Assembly (NCBI GenBank): GCA_964435305.1 | Contig: CAYSZH010000116.1 | Coordinates: forward strand, 1 to 14,752 | Length of the DNA: 14,752 nt | Direction: 5' to 3' | From: Granulosicoccus sp964435305 | GTDB taxonomy: Bacteria; Pseudomonadota; Gammaproteobacteria; Granulosicoccales; Granulosicoccaceae | In this document: positions 1 to 7,642 of the stretch, in pieces | Layout: each line of letters begins with the position of its first letter | Numbering within the stretch: position 1 is the first letter of the stretch | Program-made: the position numbers and the translations under genes | The notes under the pieces: generated by a model | The model's input: only the letters and a program-made list of their open reading frames with translations | Database searches by the model: none | What the model was told of the DNA's origin: nothing

Positions 1-226
1 GGCCCAGTCTTCTGGAAACCGCGACCCCAGCCGCAGGTGCACTACTTCTTTTTTTGGTTAGTCGTTGCAATGCCATTGCACTGCTGCGCAATTGCACAAG
101 CTCATCAAGTGAGGTACTGGCAGGAGACGCAAACTGCATCTGCGCATCATGAGCTGCGTTAGCCGTTTTTTTTGTAGCAGCCGAGCCAGCCGCAACGTTG
201 TTTTTAAAACGCTTTAATGCAATCAC
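1..226 (-). CDS. DUF58 family protein, N-terminal part (cut by window edge)
   Basis: This is the first 75 codons of a DUF58 protein; the rest lies beyond position 1. Translation from a GTG at 226-224 gives about 37 low-complexity residues rich in Ala, Lys and Asn. Then comes SLDELVQLRSSAMAL and a basic stretch ending in SRRLG. This resembles the start of DUF58 proteins, where a LDEL-x-LR segment precedes the RGxEFxExRxYxxGDDxR core, which would fall outside the window. The GTG overlaps the moxR stop codon (GTGA), the usual sign of translational coupling. MoxR and DUF58 genes are commonly adjacent, and MoxR is thought to act as a chaperone-like ATPase on vWA/DUF58 partners. The start is uncertain because no clear ribosome-binding site is visible. 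An internal ATG (MQFASPAS) nearer the conserved part is the alternative. The identification rests on a short fragment plus context. Confidence 0.7.
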   Translation of the reverse strand, partial: MIALKRFKNNVAAGSAATKKTANAAHDAQMQFASPASTSLDELVQLRSSAMALQRLTKKRSSAPAAGVAVSRRLG

Positions 227-1236
227 GGCACGGCGATAAGCTGTAACAGCCGGTCCACAATATCATCGCCGGTAACGCCATCGGCTTCGGCTTCAAAAGA
301 CAAGAGTACGCGATGACGCAACACATCGTGTACCACGGCTTGCACATCACCAGGCGACACAAAGTCACGGCCATCTAACCAGGCATGTGCTCGAGAACAG
401 GCATCCAGGGCTAAGGTACCGCGTGGGCTAGCGCCGTAACTAATCCAGCGCCGCAATTCCTCAGTATGGTTTTCAGGTAAGCGCGTGGCTGTGACCAAAC
501 GAACAATATAGTCTTCAACATTTTCGGCCAAATGGATATTGAGCACCTCACGACGCGCAGCAAAAACGGTTTCCATTGGTAGCAATGAGGGTGACGAATC
601 TGTGTGGTGCGCTGCAACCGCGTTTGCAGCCGCACTGGCAGCCGCACCTTGTTCTTTTCTATTTTCTTCGCGCACCAATCGTAATATATCTATTTCTCGG
701 GACGCATCAGGGTAGTCAATCAGTACATGCAACAAAAATCGATCGAGCTGTGCTTCTGGCAGGGGATAAGTACCTTCTTGCTCTATCGGATTTTGGGTTG
801 CCATCACCATAAACAGATCCGGCAATTTGTAGGTTTCGTGCCCTACCGAAATTTGCTGCTCGGCCATGGCTTCGAGCAATGCCGACTGCACCTTCGCTGG
901 CGCACGATTGATTTCATCAGCTAGTATCAAATTATTAAACAATGGCCCTTTTTGAAACACAAATGAGCCATCAGCCGGGCGATACACTTCTGTTCCGGTA
1001 AGATCTGCCGGGAGTAGATCAGGGGTGAACTGCAAACGCTGAAAATCGCTGTCCATATTATCAGCCAGGGCTTTTATGGCTCGCGTTTTTGCAAGCCCGG
1101 GGGCACCTTCAACCAGCAAATGTCCATCGGCGAGCAACGCGATGAGTATGCGGTTGACTAAACCTTCCTGCCCTATGATGGCCTGCTCAAGACGCGCTCG
1201 AAGCTGCTGAACTGACTCAATTACACTTGCATTCAT
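223..1236 (-). CDS. MoxR family AAA+ ATPase
   Basis: A 337-residue cytoplasmic AAA+ ATPase of the MoxR family (AAA_3 type). Visible motifs are Walker A GAPGLAKT (44-51), Walker B LILADEIN (103-110), sensor 1 in MATQNPIEQEGTYPLPEAQLDRF (145-167) and a sensor-2-like GASPRG (268-273) in the C-terminal lid. Members are believed to remodel or help activate von Willebrand A or DUF58 proteins, often for envelope stress, metal insertion or surface assembly. The substrate here is unknown. An Ala/His/Ser-rich insertion at about 197-219 separates the ATPase core from the lid. It looks like a flexible loop and differs from the conserved surroundings. The gene overlaps the downstream DUF58 gene by 4 bp. 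A 101-bp gap separates it from the lipoprotein gene upstream, so it may have its own promoter, but I see no convincing one. The ATG at 1236 lacks a strong Shine-Dalgarno sequence. Confidence 0.93.
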   Translation of the reverse strand: MNASVIESVQQLRARLEQAIIGQEGLVNRILIALLADGHLLVEGAPGLAKTRAIKALADNMDSDFQRLQFTPDLLPADLTGTEVYRPADGSFVFQKGPLFNNLILADEINRAPAKVQSALLEAMAEQQISVGHETYKLPDLFMVMATQNPIEQEGTYPLPEAQLDRFLLHVLIDYPDASREIDILRLVREENRKEQGAAASAAANAVAAHHTDSSPSLLPMETVFAARREVLNIHLAENVEDYIVRLVTATRLPENHTEELRRWISYGASPRGTLALDACSRAHAWLDGRDFVSPGDVQAVVHDVLRHRVLLSFEAEADGVTGDDIVDRLLQLIAVP

Positions 1237-1337
1237 GACGACGTAAATCTGTTCAAGATTGATAGTTAGTAGTTATACGAGGCAGAGGCCGTGCCAGCAG
1301 GACCCGCTCTGGTTACTGTTTAGTTCTAAATTTATCG

Positions 1338-2585
1338 CTACTGGACTTGAACTTCAAGATCGGCGGTAAGTTCAACGGAATTTACAGTATGGGTCACCCG
1401 AACAATGACATTCCCAGTACTGAGCAAAGTCAGAAATCCTGTCGTACTCACCGATAACACACCACCGTCGCCGAAAAACTCCCAGCTCGTGTCATCATCA
1501 TTGGACACATCATTATCAGAATCATATGTTGAGCCTGTAGACACGTTCAGTTGAGCACTGCCCGCTGAGAGCTGAACCACAAACGGGTCATCCTGTTGAA
1601 AGCTGAGACTGTCTTCGTCATCGTCTGACTCAGTCACCTCCACTGCTCGGGTCATTACAATGTTACCGCATGAAGCACTTACAATAGTGTCTCCTGCAAC
1701 CAATCCGGTCAGCTGACCTCGGGTAATTTCTGCATTTGAGATAGAGGCAAAGCCATTGTCTTCTGTCAGTTCCCAGGCAACAGAATCTGTGATGGTTTGA
1801 TCGTTTGTATCTTCGCCGTTAAGGTATATGCCTACCGCCGCCAGTTGCCGGATAGTACCGACCTCGACACTGATGTTCTCAGGCAGAATTCTCACCGCTT
1901 GCAATGTATCGCTAATTTCAATATCGCGCGTCTGGCTAAAACCGCTTGCTGTGACGGCAATAGTGGCAGCCCCTGTGTTGATGCCCGTAAATTCCCCAGC
2001 ACCATTTGGCCGATTAACGATTGAGCCTAATTCGGCTGAATCGACACTCCAGGTGGCTTCACGCAGTGCACGTGTTTCGTTAGCGCCGTGTTGAGCGATG
2101 GCGATATAATCTTGCGGCAAGCAGCGGTCTACAATAGACTCACCCACAATACTGTTGATGCCCGAAATGGGTTCGTCCGATACCGTTAGTGCAAAGTTAT
2201 CTACCAGATTGCCCACTGTGACACTCAACTGAACAGGGCCAGGGCGAATGCCAAGCAAATTTCCAGCATCATCTACCGAGGCATATTCTGGATTATCAAC
2301 GGACCAACGACGATTGCCGCTGGTTAAATCGATTGTAGAATCTTGCACTGTTGTGCCTTGCACATCGAAAGAGACGGTTTCGCCGCTACTAATAAAGAGC
2401 TCTTCGAGCAGGCCGCGGGGTTGAACAATCGAAATACCAAGCAGTTGTAAATTCTCTATTTCCACAGCCTCTTCGAACGGTGTAGCATCGCCGGAGCAAG
2501 CCGACAAAAAAGTGAGCGCTGCCGCGATAACGCCAGTACGTGCGGCCACCTGAAAATGTTGCCCACTCTTGCTTGTTGAACTCAT
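1338..2585 (-). CDS. Ig-like-repeat (BIG2-type) lipoprotein
   Basis: A 415-residue predicted lipoprotein. The N-terminus has a hydrophobic segment (about 14-29) ending in the lipobox LSAC, so Cys30 would be lipidated. Ser follows it, which in Gram-negatives favours outer-membrane sorting. The rest is nearly all beta-rich and reads as about four Ig-like units, roughly 48-136, 147-226, 229-318 and 335-415. Each carries features of bacterial Ig-like (BIG2) domains: phrases such as WSVDNPEYASVDDAGNLLGI, GEFTGINTGAATIAVTASG and GQLTGLVAGDTIVSASC. Two acidic stretches (319-326, 355-366) might bind calcium. Cys155 and Cys306 are the only other cysteines. Its ATG overlaps the stop of the upstream barrel gene (ATGA), so the two are probably translated together and may work together at the outer membrane. 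Such domains usually serve adhesion or act as structural spacers; the exact role is unknown. Confidence 0.75.
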   Translation of the reverse strand: MSSTSKSGQHFQVAARTGVIAAALTFLSACSGDATPFEEAVEIENLQLLGISIVQPRGLLEELFISSGETVSFDVQGTTVQDSTIDLTSGNRRWSVDNPEYASVDDAGNLLGIRPGPVQLSVTVGNLVDNFALTVSDEPISGINSIVGESIVDRCLPQDYIAIAQHGANETRALREATWSVDSAELGSIVNRPNGAGEFTGINTGAATIAVTASGFSQTRDIEISDTLQAVRILPENISVEVGTIRQLAAVGIYLNGEDTNDQTITDSVAWELTEDNGFASISNAEITRGQLTGLVAGDTIVSASCGNIVMTRAVEVTESDDDEDSLSFQQDDPFVVQLSAGSAQLNVSTGSTYDSDNDVSNDDDTSWEFFGDGGVLSVSTTGFLTLLSTGNVIVRVTHTVNSVELTADLEVQVQ

Positions 2586-3109
2586 TGCACATCCATCCTG
2601 ATGCCAAGGCTTAGCCCATCGACAATCACACCCGAATCGGTAGCGAAATTTCGGTATTCCAGACCAACCAAAAGATCTGGAAACAATGAAAGCCGTTGCT
2701 GTATACCGATAGAGGTGCGCACACCGGTAAAAGTTTCGCTGATTAAGCCGGTAGCCTGTGAACCACTCGCGCTTTGTTCCAATTCAAATGCAACATAGCC
2801 GAACACAACATACGCCTCCAGGCCACGCATGGCAGCTGAGCTAAAGCGCACAGCAAGGCCAGATGCTTGCGGCACTTCCACTTCAAAAACACCCTTTTCG
2901 CCGCTGGCCAACGGGATGTCGACAAAGCCTTCTACTCCAATTTGGGGAGCCAGATAAAGCCCGGCTGATAAGCTGCCAAACACGGGAAAGAAATCCAGAT
3001 CTGAATGCCGGACGCCTCCGGCACCCAAACGCACTTCGCCATAAAATGGCAGCTCAGCCTTGGCGGTGGCGGCAAAGCTTAATAGCAGAAATACCAGCAA
3101 TGTACGCAA
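2582..3109 (-). CDS. small outer-membrane beta-barrel protein
   Basis: A predicted exported protein of 175 residues. It has a signal peptide (RTLLVFLLLSFAATAKA, probable cleavage before ELPFYGEV) and then alternating hydrophobic/polar strands with Gly, Tyr and Phe. Examples are YGEVRLGAGGV, SLSAGLYLAPQIGVEGFVD, AYVVFGYVAFEL, TSIGIQQRLSLF and LLVGLEYRNFA. The pattern and size fit an eight-stranded OmpA/OmpX-like barrel. The last residues (LSLGIRMDVQ) look like a closing strand, but the chain does not end in the usual aromatic residue. I chose a TTG start at 3109 because GGAGA sits six bases before it. A GTG at 3127 would add six residues (MLRRVR) but has no ribosome-binding site. The stop overlaps the ATG of the Ig-like lipoprotein, so the pair forms an operon. 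I do not recognise a specific family; the barrel assignment is from pattern only. Confidence 0.65.
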   Translation of the reverse strand: MRTLLVFLLLSFAATAKAELPFYGEVRLGAGGVRHSDLDFFPVFGSLSAGLYLAPQIGVEGFVDIPLASGEKGVFEVEVPQASGLAVRFSSAAMRGLEAYVVFGYVAFELEQSASGSQATGLISETFTGVRTSIGIQQRLSLFPDLLVGLEYRNFATDSGVIVDGLSLGIRMDVQ

Positions 3110-3221
3110 ACGGACTCTCCGGAGCACTAAAGGAAAACTTCTGACCTTAAAGATAGCACTCTGCGAGCTCGCTGCCCATGTCGGTTTAGCAAGCGGATAG
3201 TTCTAGTAGTTGAACGCTTGG

Positions 3222-3264
3222 TAACGGCTAAGGATAGCTGCGTTACGATTAAGGACAGCTGGCG
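3222..3264. repeat. imperfect 21-bp tandem duplication across a gene end
   Basis: Two adjacent units with a period of 21 bp match at 15 of the first 19 bases: TAACGGCTAAGGATAGCTG at 3222 and TTACGATTAAGGACAGCTG at 3243. The second unit spans the stop codon and last codons of the DUF1223 gene; the first lies just beyond it. It looks like an old local duplication at the 3' end of that gene. No transposon ends or inverted repeats accompany it. Confidence 0.5.
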
Positions 3265-4022
3265 GCACCGAGAATCGGGCCAAGCGCATGTGGCTGAACA
3301 AGCACCGCACAACCGCGCTGCTCACCCCCGGCATAGGCGACAGAAAATTGCCCCTTTTGAGTGCCGACACCGGCCTCACCACTGAGTTTGTTTTTATTTA
3401 ATTCGCCGAGCAAACGAACATCGGTGACGACGTGGTGGTTAGTGATATCCACACCGTTGTTTTCACCCCCGGTGACGCGAGTGTTGGTTTTTTTAAGGAA
3501 ATGTACCAGCACCACCTGGGAATCCATAAGCACATAACCGTTTACCGTTACCTGCAACTGATCGCCATCGTGTGTAACGGCTACATCTAGCGTGGGATCG
3601 TTAGCTCGAGTCAGGGCTTTTAAAATATTGCGGCGGCTTGAACCAACCATAGAATGCGTACCATTAACGACAGCTTGAGGTGTGTATACACCAGGGTTAC
3701 CACGCAAACCGATTCTTGAATATTGCCGCTGTCGATTGCTGTAGTCAGCCGAGGAATAAGGATCTTGCCAGTTAGATCCACCATGGACCAATTTATCCCA
3801 GTAATCCACATGGTACTCAAGTGCGATTAACCCATCGTGCTGCTCTATCAGATCACCCAGCAATCGATCTGCAGGTGGGCATGAACTGCATGCCTGTGAT
3901 GTGAACAGTTCGATAACATTAAGCCTGCCTGCCTGTGATGGCGTAACGGTTAAAAAGCCTAACAACATGACCATGCACTGCATGCCAAAAAATAGACTGT
4001 TATTGTTCTTTTTAATCTTCAT
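3249..4022 (-). CDS. secreted DUF1223 family protein (thioredoxin-like fold)
   Basis: A 257-residue exported protein of the DUF1223 family, a thioredoxin-fold group with no settled function. It has a signal peptide of about 31 residues (cleavage near SQA/GRLNV). The family hallmark LFTSQACSSCPPAD follows, with a CxxC pair at Cys45 and Cys48. Next come EYHVDYWDKLVHGG and a YTPQAVVNG segment (113-121) that supplies the cis-proline loop expected of a thioredoxin fold. The C-terminal half is a beta-rich domain ending PILGAASCP. Two extra cysteines (about 238 and 256) could form a disulfide in the periplasm. A redox role is plausible from the CxxC but not shown. I placed the start at the ATG at 4022 rather than a TTG at 4034; neither has a strong ribosome-binding site. 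A 239-bp gap separates it from the photolyase gene, so it may be a separate transcript. Confidence 0.85.
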   Translation of the reverse strand: MKIKKNNNSLFFGMQCMVMLLGFLTVTPSQAGRLNVIELFTSQACSSCPPADRLLGDLIEQHDGLIALEYHVDYWDKLVHGGSNWQDPYSSADYSNRQRQYSRIGLRGNPGVYTPQAVVNGTHSMVGSSRRNILKALTRANDPTLDVAVTHDGDQLQVTVNGYVLMDSQVVLVHFLKKTNTRVTGGENNGVDITNHHVVTDVRLLGELNKNKLSGEAGVGTQKGQFSVAYAGGEQRGCAVLVQPHALGPILGAASCP

Positions 4023-4261
4023 CAGCTTACCCAACTACCAGCAGGTTAAATCGATTACTGCCCACAGGACAGAGCACATTTCTTTTGTTGTTAATTGAGA
4101 GCCGATTTAATGGTTAAAGTTCGGGCAATTCCACACTTTTCCCGGCAAACGGCCAATTACTCGCGCCATATTGCAAAATTAGCGACACAAACACGCTATC
4201 CGCACAGGCTTAATGAGATGTCTGTTGCTCTTTTAGAACTTACAAAAGAATAGTCTTAGTG

Positions 4262-5704
4262 CTATTGCTCAAACGCGGCCGGTGACTTGATTTTATCGAA
4301 CGCTGCCAGCGCTCGGATACGGCTCTCTTTTAAATCCACCAAGGGCTCCGGGTAATTAATTAATGCGCGCTCTTTTTCTGTTAATTCCCAAGGCTTGTGA
4401 ATAAATTTCGGAGCGACGTTCTGAAGCTCCGGCACCCAACGCTTAACGTATTCGCCGACTTTATCAAACTTCTCTCCCTGCAAAACAGGATTAAACACTC
4501 GAAAATAAGGAGCGGCATCTGCGCCACTGCCAGCTGCCCATTGCCAGCCCATGGCATTACTTGCAAGATCAGCATCCACCAAGGTATCTCGAAACCACTG
4601 CTCACCCTTCTGCCATGGAATAAGCAAGTTTTTAATTAAATAAGACGCCACGATCATGCGTACACGGTTATGCATCCAGCCGGTTGCATAGAGTTCTCGC
4701 ATACCGGCATCAACAATCGGCACACCTGTTTGCCCACGTTGCCACGCGCGCAAGTTTTTACGATAAGAACTTGCCCATGGGAATTGATCAAATCGTTTAT
4801 CCAGCGGCTTCTTTAACGTGTGCGGAAAGTGATACAACAGACTATATGCAAATTCACGCCAGATAACTTCTTTGGCAAAGGTCTCCTCACCTCGATTTAA
4901 CTTGCTTAAGTTGTCAGTTTTTTTGCTTAACTCATGCATGATTTGTCGTGGGCTAATTTCACCAAAATGCAAATGTGGCGACATGCGTGAGGTGCCTACA
5001 GTTGAGGGAATGTCTCTATCTTCGTGATACAGATCTACCGCACCGCCTAAAAATTTCCGCAGATTCTTAATGGCCGCTTTTTCTCCCACCTGCCAGTGCT
5101 CAATCATTGACTTATGCCAATCGTGCTCGGGCAATAAGCTCAGCTTTTCGATTGTGCTGCAATACTTGGGCGCCTTAACGGCACAGGCTGGTATGAGCTT
5201 TGGTGCTGCTGAGGGTTTATCACCTGGCAAACACTTGGATCGCATTCGCCAATAAGGGGTGTACACACGATAAGGTGTGCCATCGGCTTTTAACGTTGAT
5301 GAATTAAACGGCTCATCATTTAATAAAGCATTAAAACTGGCAGGCTGGAAATCCGCTAGTTGGGCTTTTATTTTTTTATCGCGTTTGATCGAAACCGGGT
5401 CGTAGCAGCGGTTCCAGAAAATGCGGTTAGCCTTGAAATGCCGAGCAAGCTGAAGCAACACATCACCACTCTCACCTTGACACACAAACAGGCGACTACC
5501 TTTATTTTGCAAGCTCTGGTCAAGCGCCGTTAAACTGTGGTGCAACCATACGCGGCTTGCCGCGCCCACCCGGCTAACCGTTTCATTAGTGGGATCATCT
5601 ATAAATACAGGAACAACCGAGTCACATTCTTTGCTAGCCGCACGCAAAGCAAGGTTATCTGTGAGCCGCAAATCTTGTCGAAACCATACAATCGCACGAG
5701 TCAT
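4262..5704 (-). CDS. phrB: deoxyribodipyrimidine photolyase (class I CPD)
   Basis: A 480-residue photolyase. It uses blue or near-UV light and FADH- to split cyclobutane pyrimidine dimers in DNA. The N-terminal antenna-binding Rossmann domain starts with IVWFRQDLRLTDN (5-17) and runs to about 165. The FAD-binding helical domain carries TSRMSPHLHFGEISPR (238-253), VIWREFAYSLLYHFP (280-294) and TGWMHNRVRMI (341-351). It ends with NAMGWQWAAGSGADAAPYFRVFNP (383-406) and QGEKFDKVGEYVKRWVPEL. The electron-transfer tryptophan triad of the E. coli enzyme appears to be W310, W364 and W387; the first is offset by a one-residue insertion. Length and motifs fit class I CPD photolyases and not cryptochrome-DASH or (6-4) enzymes, although substrate choice cannot be proven by reading. 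The ATG lies 3 nt after the stop of the acetate kinase/PduL gene, so the two are probably cotranscribed. Confidence 0.95.
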   Translation of the reverse strand: MTRAIVWFRQDLRLTDNLALRAASKECDSVVPVFIDDPTNETVSRVGAASRVWLHHSLTALDQSLQNKGSRLFVCQGESGDVLLQLARHFKANRIFWNRCYDPVSIKRDKKIKAQLADFQPASFNALLNDEPFNSSTLKADGTPYRVYTPYWRMRSKCLPGDKPSAAPKLIPACAVKAPKYCSTIEKLSLLPEHDWHKSMIEHWQVGEKAAIKNLRKFLGGAVDLYHEDRDIPSTVGTSRMSPHLHFGEISPRQIMHELSKKTDNLSKLNRGEETFAKEVIWREFAYSLLYHFPHTLKKPLDKRFDQFPWASSYRKNLRAWQRGQTGVPIVDAGMRELYATGWMHNRVRMIVASYLIKNLLIPWQKGEQWFRDTLVDADLASNAMGWQWAAGSGADAAPYFRVFNPVLQGEKFDKVGEYVKRWVPELQNVAPKFIHKPWELTEKERALINYPEPLVDLKESRIRALAAFDKIKSPAAFEQ

Positions 5705-5707
5705 TAC

Positions 5708-7507
5708 TTAGACTTTTTTCCTCACCGACACCATCGCGGCATGGGCATCTTCTATGTGTGCAACCGCTGCCGATTCATCCACATCCAATTTTTGTAATGC
5801 ACCTGATGCACCTCGACCAAGCTCGGCGGCATTGGCTTCATCGGTATCAATATGCATTTCAAGCGCGTAGCTATCTTTAACCCGAATGAGCACATCACCA
5901 AAGATCAAATCTCGCTCTCCGCCTACAACCGCTATAGCAACCTCGTCTTTATCTTGCACATCAAAGGCGGTTGCATCGTTCGGGTGCATGTGTATATGAC
6001 GCCTGGCGCAAATCAAACCCTCTTTGAGGTGCACCGTACCAGCTGGCCCCTCAAGCGTAATTGGGGCCGAGCCTTTGACCTTGCCAGAGTCCCGCACCGG
6101 AGCATCAACACCCAATTTAAATTCATCACTGCGAGAAATTTCGATCTGATCAACGCTACGCAGTGGTCCTAGCAGTCGCACACCATCGATACGTGCACGA
6201 GGACCAATAAGATTAACGCGTTGTTCGCAAGCATACTGGCCTGGCTGCGATAAAGGTTTAGTCTCAGTAGGCGTTACATCCTTGCCAAACAAGATGGCAA
6301 AGGTCTCTTTTGTCAGGTGGCAATGCCTGCCACTGATCGCAATTGGTATGACTTTATCCGCCGTCTTATTGGCCTCTTTAACCACCGCTTGCGTTTCACG
6401 GGCAATCATAAGCTCTTCGTTGGTTTTAACGACAATGGCTTCTACACGAGAACGATCAGTTGTGATTAAGGCAAAATCTTTATCTTCCACCACACTGGCA
6501 TCACGATTACGATCCTCATTCAGCACGACACCTAAAAATTCCAGGCGCTGCAAAATACGCGCGCGCATGCTGGCACTGTTCTCACCTATTCCGCCTGTAA
6601 ACGCAATGGCGTCCACGCCCCCCATGGCAGCGGCATAGGCACCAATGTATTTGCGGGCGCGGTGGGCAAAAACGTTGATCGCAAGCCGTGCTCTGTCATC
6701 GCCATCAGCTGCGGCGCTTTCTATTTCCCGTAAGTCGTTGCCAAGCCCAGACAAGCCTGCCAAGCCACTTTGATGGTTAAGTAGATCGTCAAGGCCATCG
6801 ATATCGTATTCACCACTGCGTAAAAGTGATAACAAGACACCCGCATCAACATCACCCGAACGGGTACCCATCACAAGGCCTTCTAGGGGAGTATTGCCCA
6901 TACTGGTTTCCGCTGAGCGTCCAAATTCCACAGCGCAGGCGCTGGCACCGTTTCCCAAATGCAACGTAATCAGGCGCAGCTCATCCAGTGGTCGTTCCAG
7001 AAAACCGGCGGCAATGCCAGCAGCGTACTGATGCGAAATACCGTGAAAGCCAAATCGCCTGATACCGTGACGTAGCGCAACACCTTGGTCGATCGCATAG
7101 GTCGTTGCACGGCGTGGCATTCGTGAATGAAACGCGGTGTCGAAAACGGCCACATGCGGAACCTCAGGCAGCACAGCCTGCGCAGCTTCAATGGCCGCAA
7201 AGCTGTACGGGTTATGCATGGGTGCATCAGGAATATGACGCCGAATCGCATCCAGCACGTTCGCGGTGATCAAACAGGATTCCTGGCACTCTTCGCCACC
7301 GTGCACCACGCGATGACCGACCGCGACAACTTGATGTTCGGACAATTCGGCCAGTATGGATTCAATGGCTTGCTGATGCGTTTGAGCACGGTCACCCGCG
7401 CCTTCACCTAATCGTTCTCGCTTACCGCTGAGCAATAACTTTTCTTGTGCATCAAATAAGGCATATTTGACGCTCGAAGAACCGCAATTAATAACCAATA
7501 CATTCAT
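5708..7507 (-). CDS. acetate kinase - PduL-type phosphotransacylase fusion
   Basis: A 599-residue protein joining two enzymes of the acetate pathway. Residues 1-372 are acetate kinase (acetyl phosphate + ADP to acetate + ATP). Visible motifs are NCGSSSVKY (7-15), GHRVVHGGE (64-72), FDTAFH (122-127), RRFGFHGISHQYA (150-162), LHLGNGASA (182-190), MGTRSGDVDAG (213-223) and FTGGIGEN (303-310). Catalytic candidates are N7, R66, H184, R216 and E364/E365. After a short linker, residues 386-562 are a PduL-type phosphate acyltransferase (acyl-CoA + Pi to acyl phosphate). They show GRHCHL (393-398), LSQPGQYACE (419-428), VEISR-like QIEISRSDEFKLG, PVRDSG, RRHIHMHPND (502-511) and MHIDTDEAN (551-559). 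The zinc-ligand candidates H395, H397, E428, H504, H506 and H552 are all present. About 37 Ala/acid-rich residues follow. There is no Pta-type domain and no microcompartment gene nearby. The start at ATG 7507 is well supported by the kinase N-terminus. The gene probably begins the transcript that includes phrB. Confidence 0.93.
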   Translation of the reverse strand: MNVLVINCGSSSVKYALFDAQEKLLLSGKRERLGEGAGDRAQTHQQAIESILAELSEHQVVAVGHRVVHGGEECQESCLITANVLDAIRRHIPDAPMHNPYSFAAIEAAQAVLPEVPHVAVFDTAFHSRMPRRATTYAIDQGVALRHGIRRFGFHGISHQYAAGIAAGFLERPLDELRLITLHLGNGASACAVEFGRSAETSMGNTPLEGLVMGTRSGDVDAGVLLSLLRSGEYDIDGLDDLLNHQSGLAGLSGLGNDLREIESAAADGDDRARLAINVFAHRARKYIGAYAAAMGGVDAIAFTGGIGENSASMRARILQRLEFLGVVLNEDRNRDASVVEDKDFALITTDRSRVEAIVVKTNEELMIARETQAVVKEANKTADKVIPIAISGRHCHLTKETFAILFGKDVTPTETKPLSQPGQYACEQRVNLIGPRARIDGVRLLGPLRSVDQIEISRSDEFKLGVDAPVRDSGKVKGSAPITLEGPAGTVHLKEGLICARRHIHMHPNDATAFDVQDKDEVAIAVVGGERDLIFGDVLIRVKDSYALEMHIDTDEANAAELGRGASGALQKLDVDESAAVAHIEDAHAAMVSVRKKV

Positions 7508-7583
7508 GTGCCGGGCCTGAGTTATTCGTTAAAGTGAGAGCTAAGGAAAATAAAACGCGTTGTTAGATCAAGAATAGCAGGCG

Positions 7584-7611
7584 AAAAAAAACCCCGCTGA
7601 CGCGGGGTTTT
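7584..7611 (-). terminator. rho-independent terminator of cspA
   Basis: The stem AAAACCCCGC / GCGGGGTTTT is perfect over 10 bp with a 4-base loop (7598-7601). On the minus strand it is followed by a run of eight U residues (A tract 7584-7591). It lies about 30 bases past the cspA stop codon and upstream of the acetate kinase gene. This separates cspA from the following gene and implies that the latter has its own promoter in 7508-7583. The shorter run of four T on the plus strand makes it weaker in that direction. Confidence 0.92.
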
Positions 7612-7642
7612 CTGTGTTGACTAACCAACTGTTGTTGATTGA

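Noticed and set aside
1237..1337. CAGAG/CTCTG inverted repeat and a TATAAC box in the gap before moxR
   Set aside because: The repeat is short with a long loop and no T run, and TATAAC has no matching -35. Neither is strong enough to annotate.
4110..4253. Plus-strand 47-codon ORF (MVKVRAIPHFSRQ...) in the gap between the photolyase and DUF1223 genes
   Set aside because: No ribosome-binding site, no recognisable family, opposite to both neighbours, and a length expected by chance in a 239-bp gap. I see nothing else definite in that gap.
6282..6638. Plus-strand 118-codon frame antisense to the acetate kinase/PduL gene
   Set aside because: It covers the kinase/PduL junction by chance. Its translation is low complexity and has no upstream signals.
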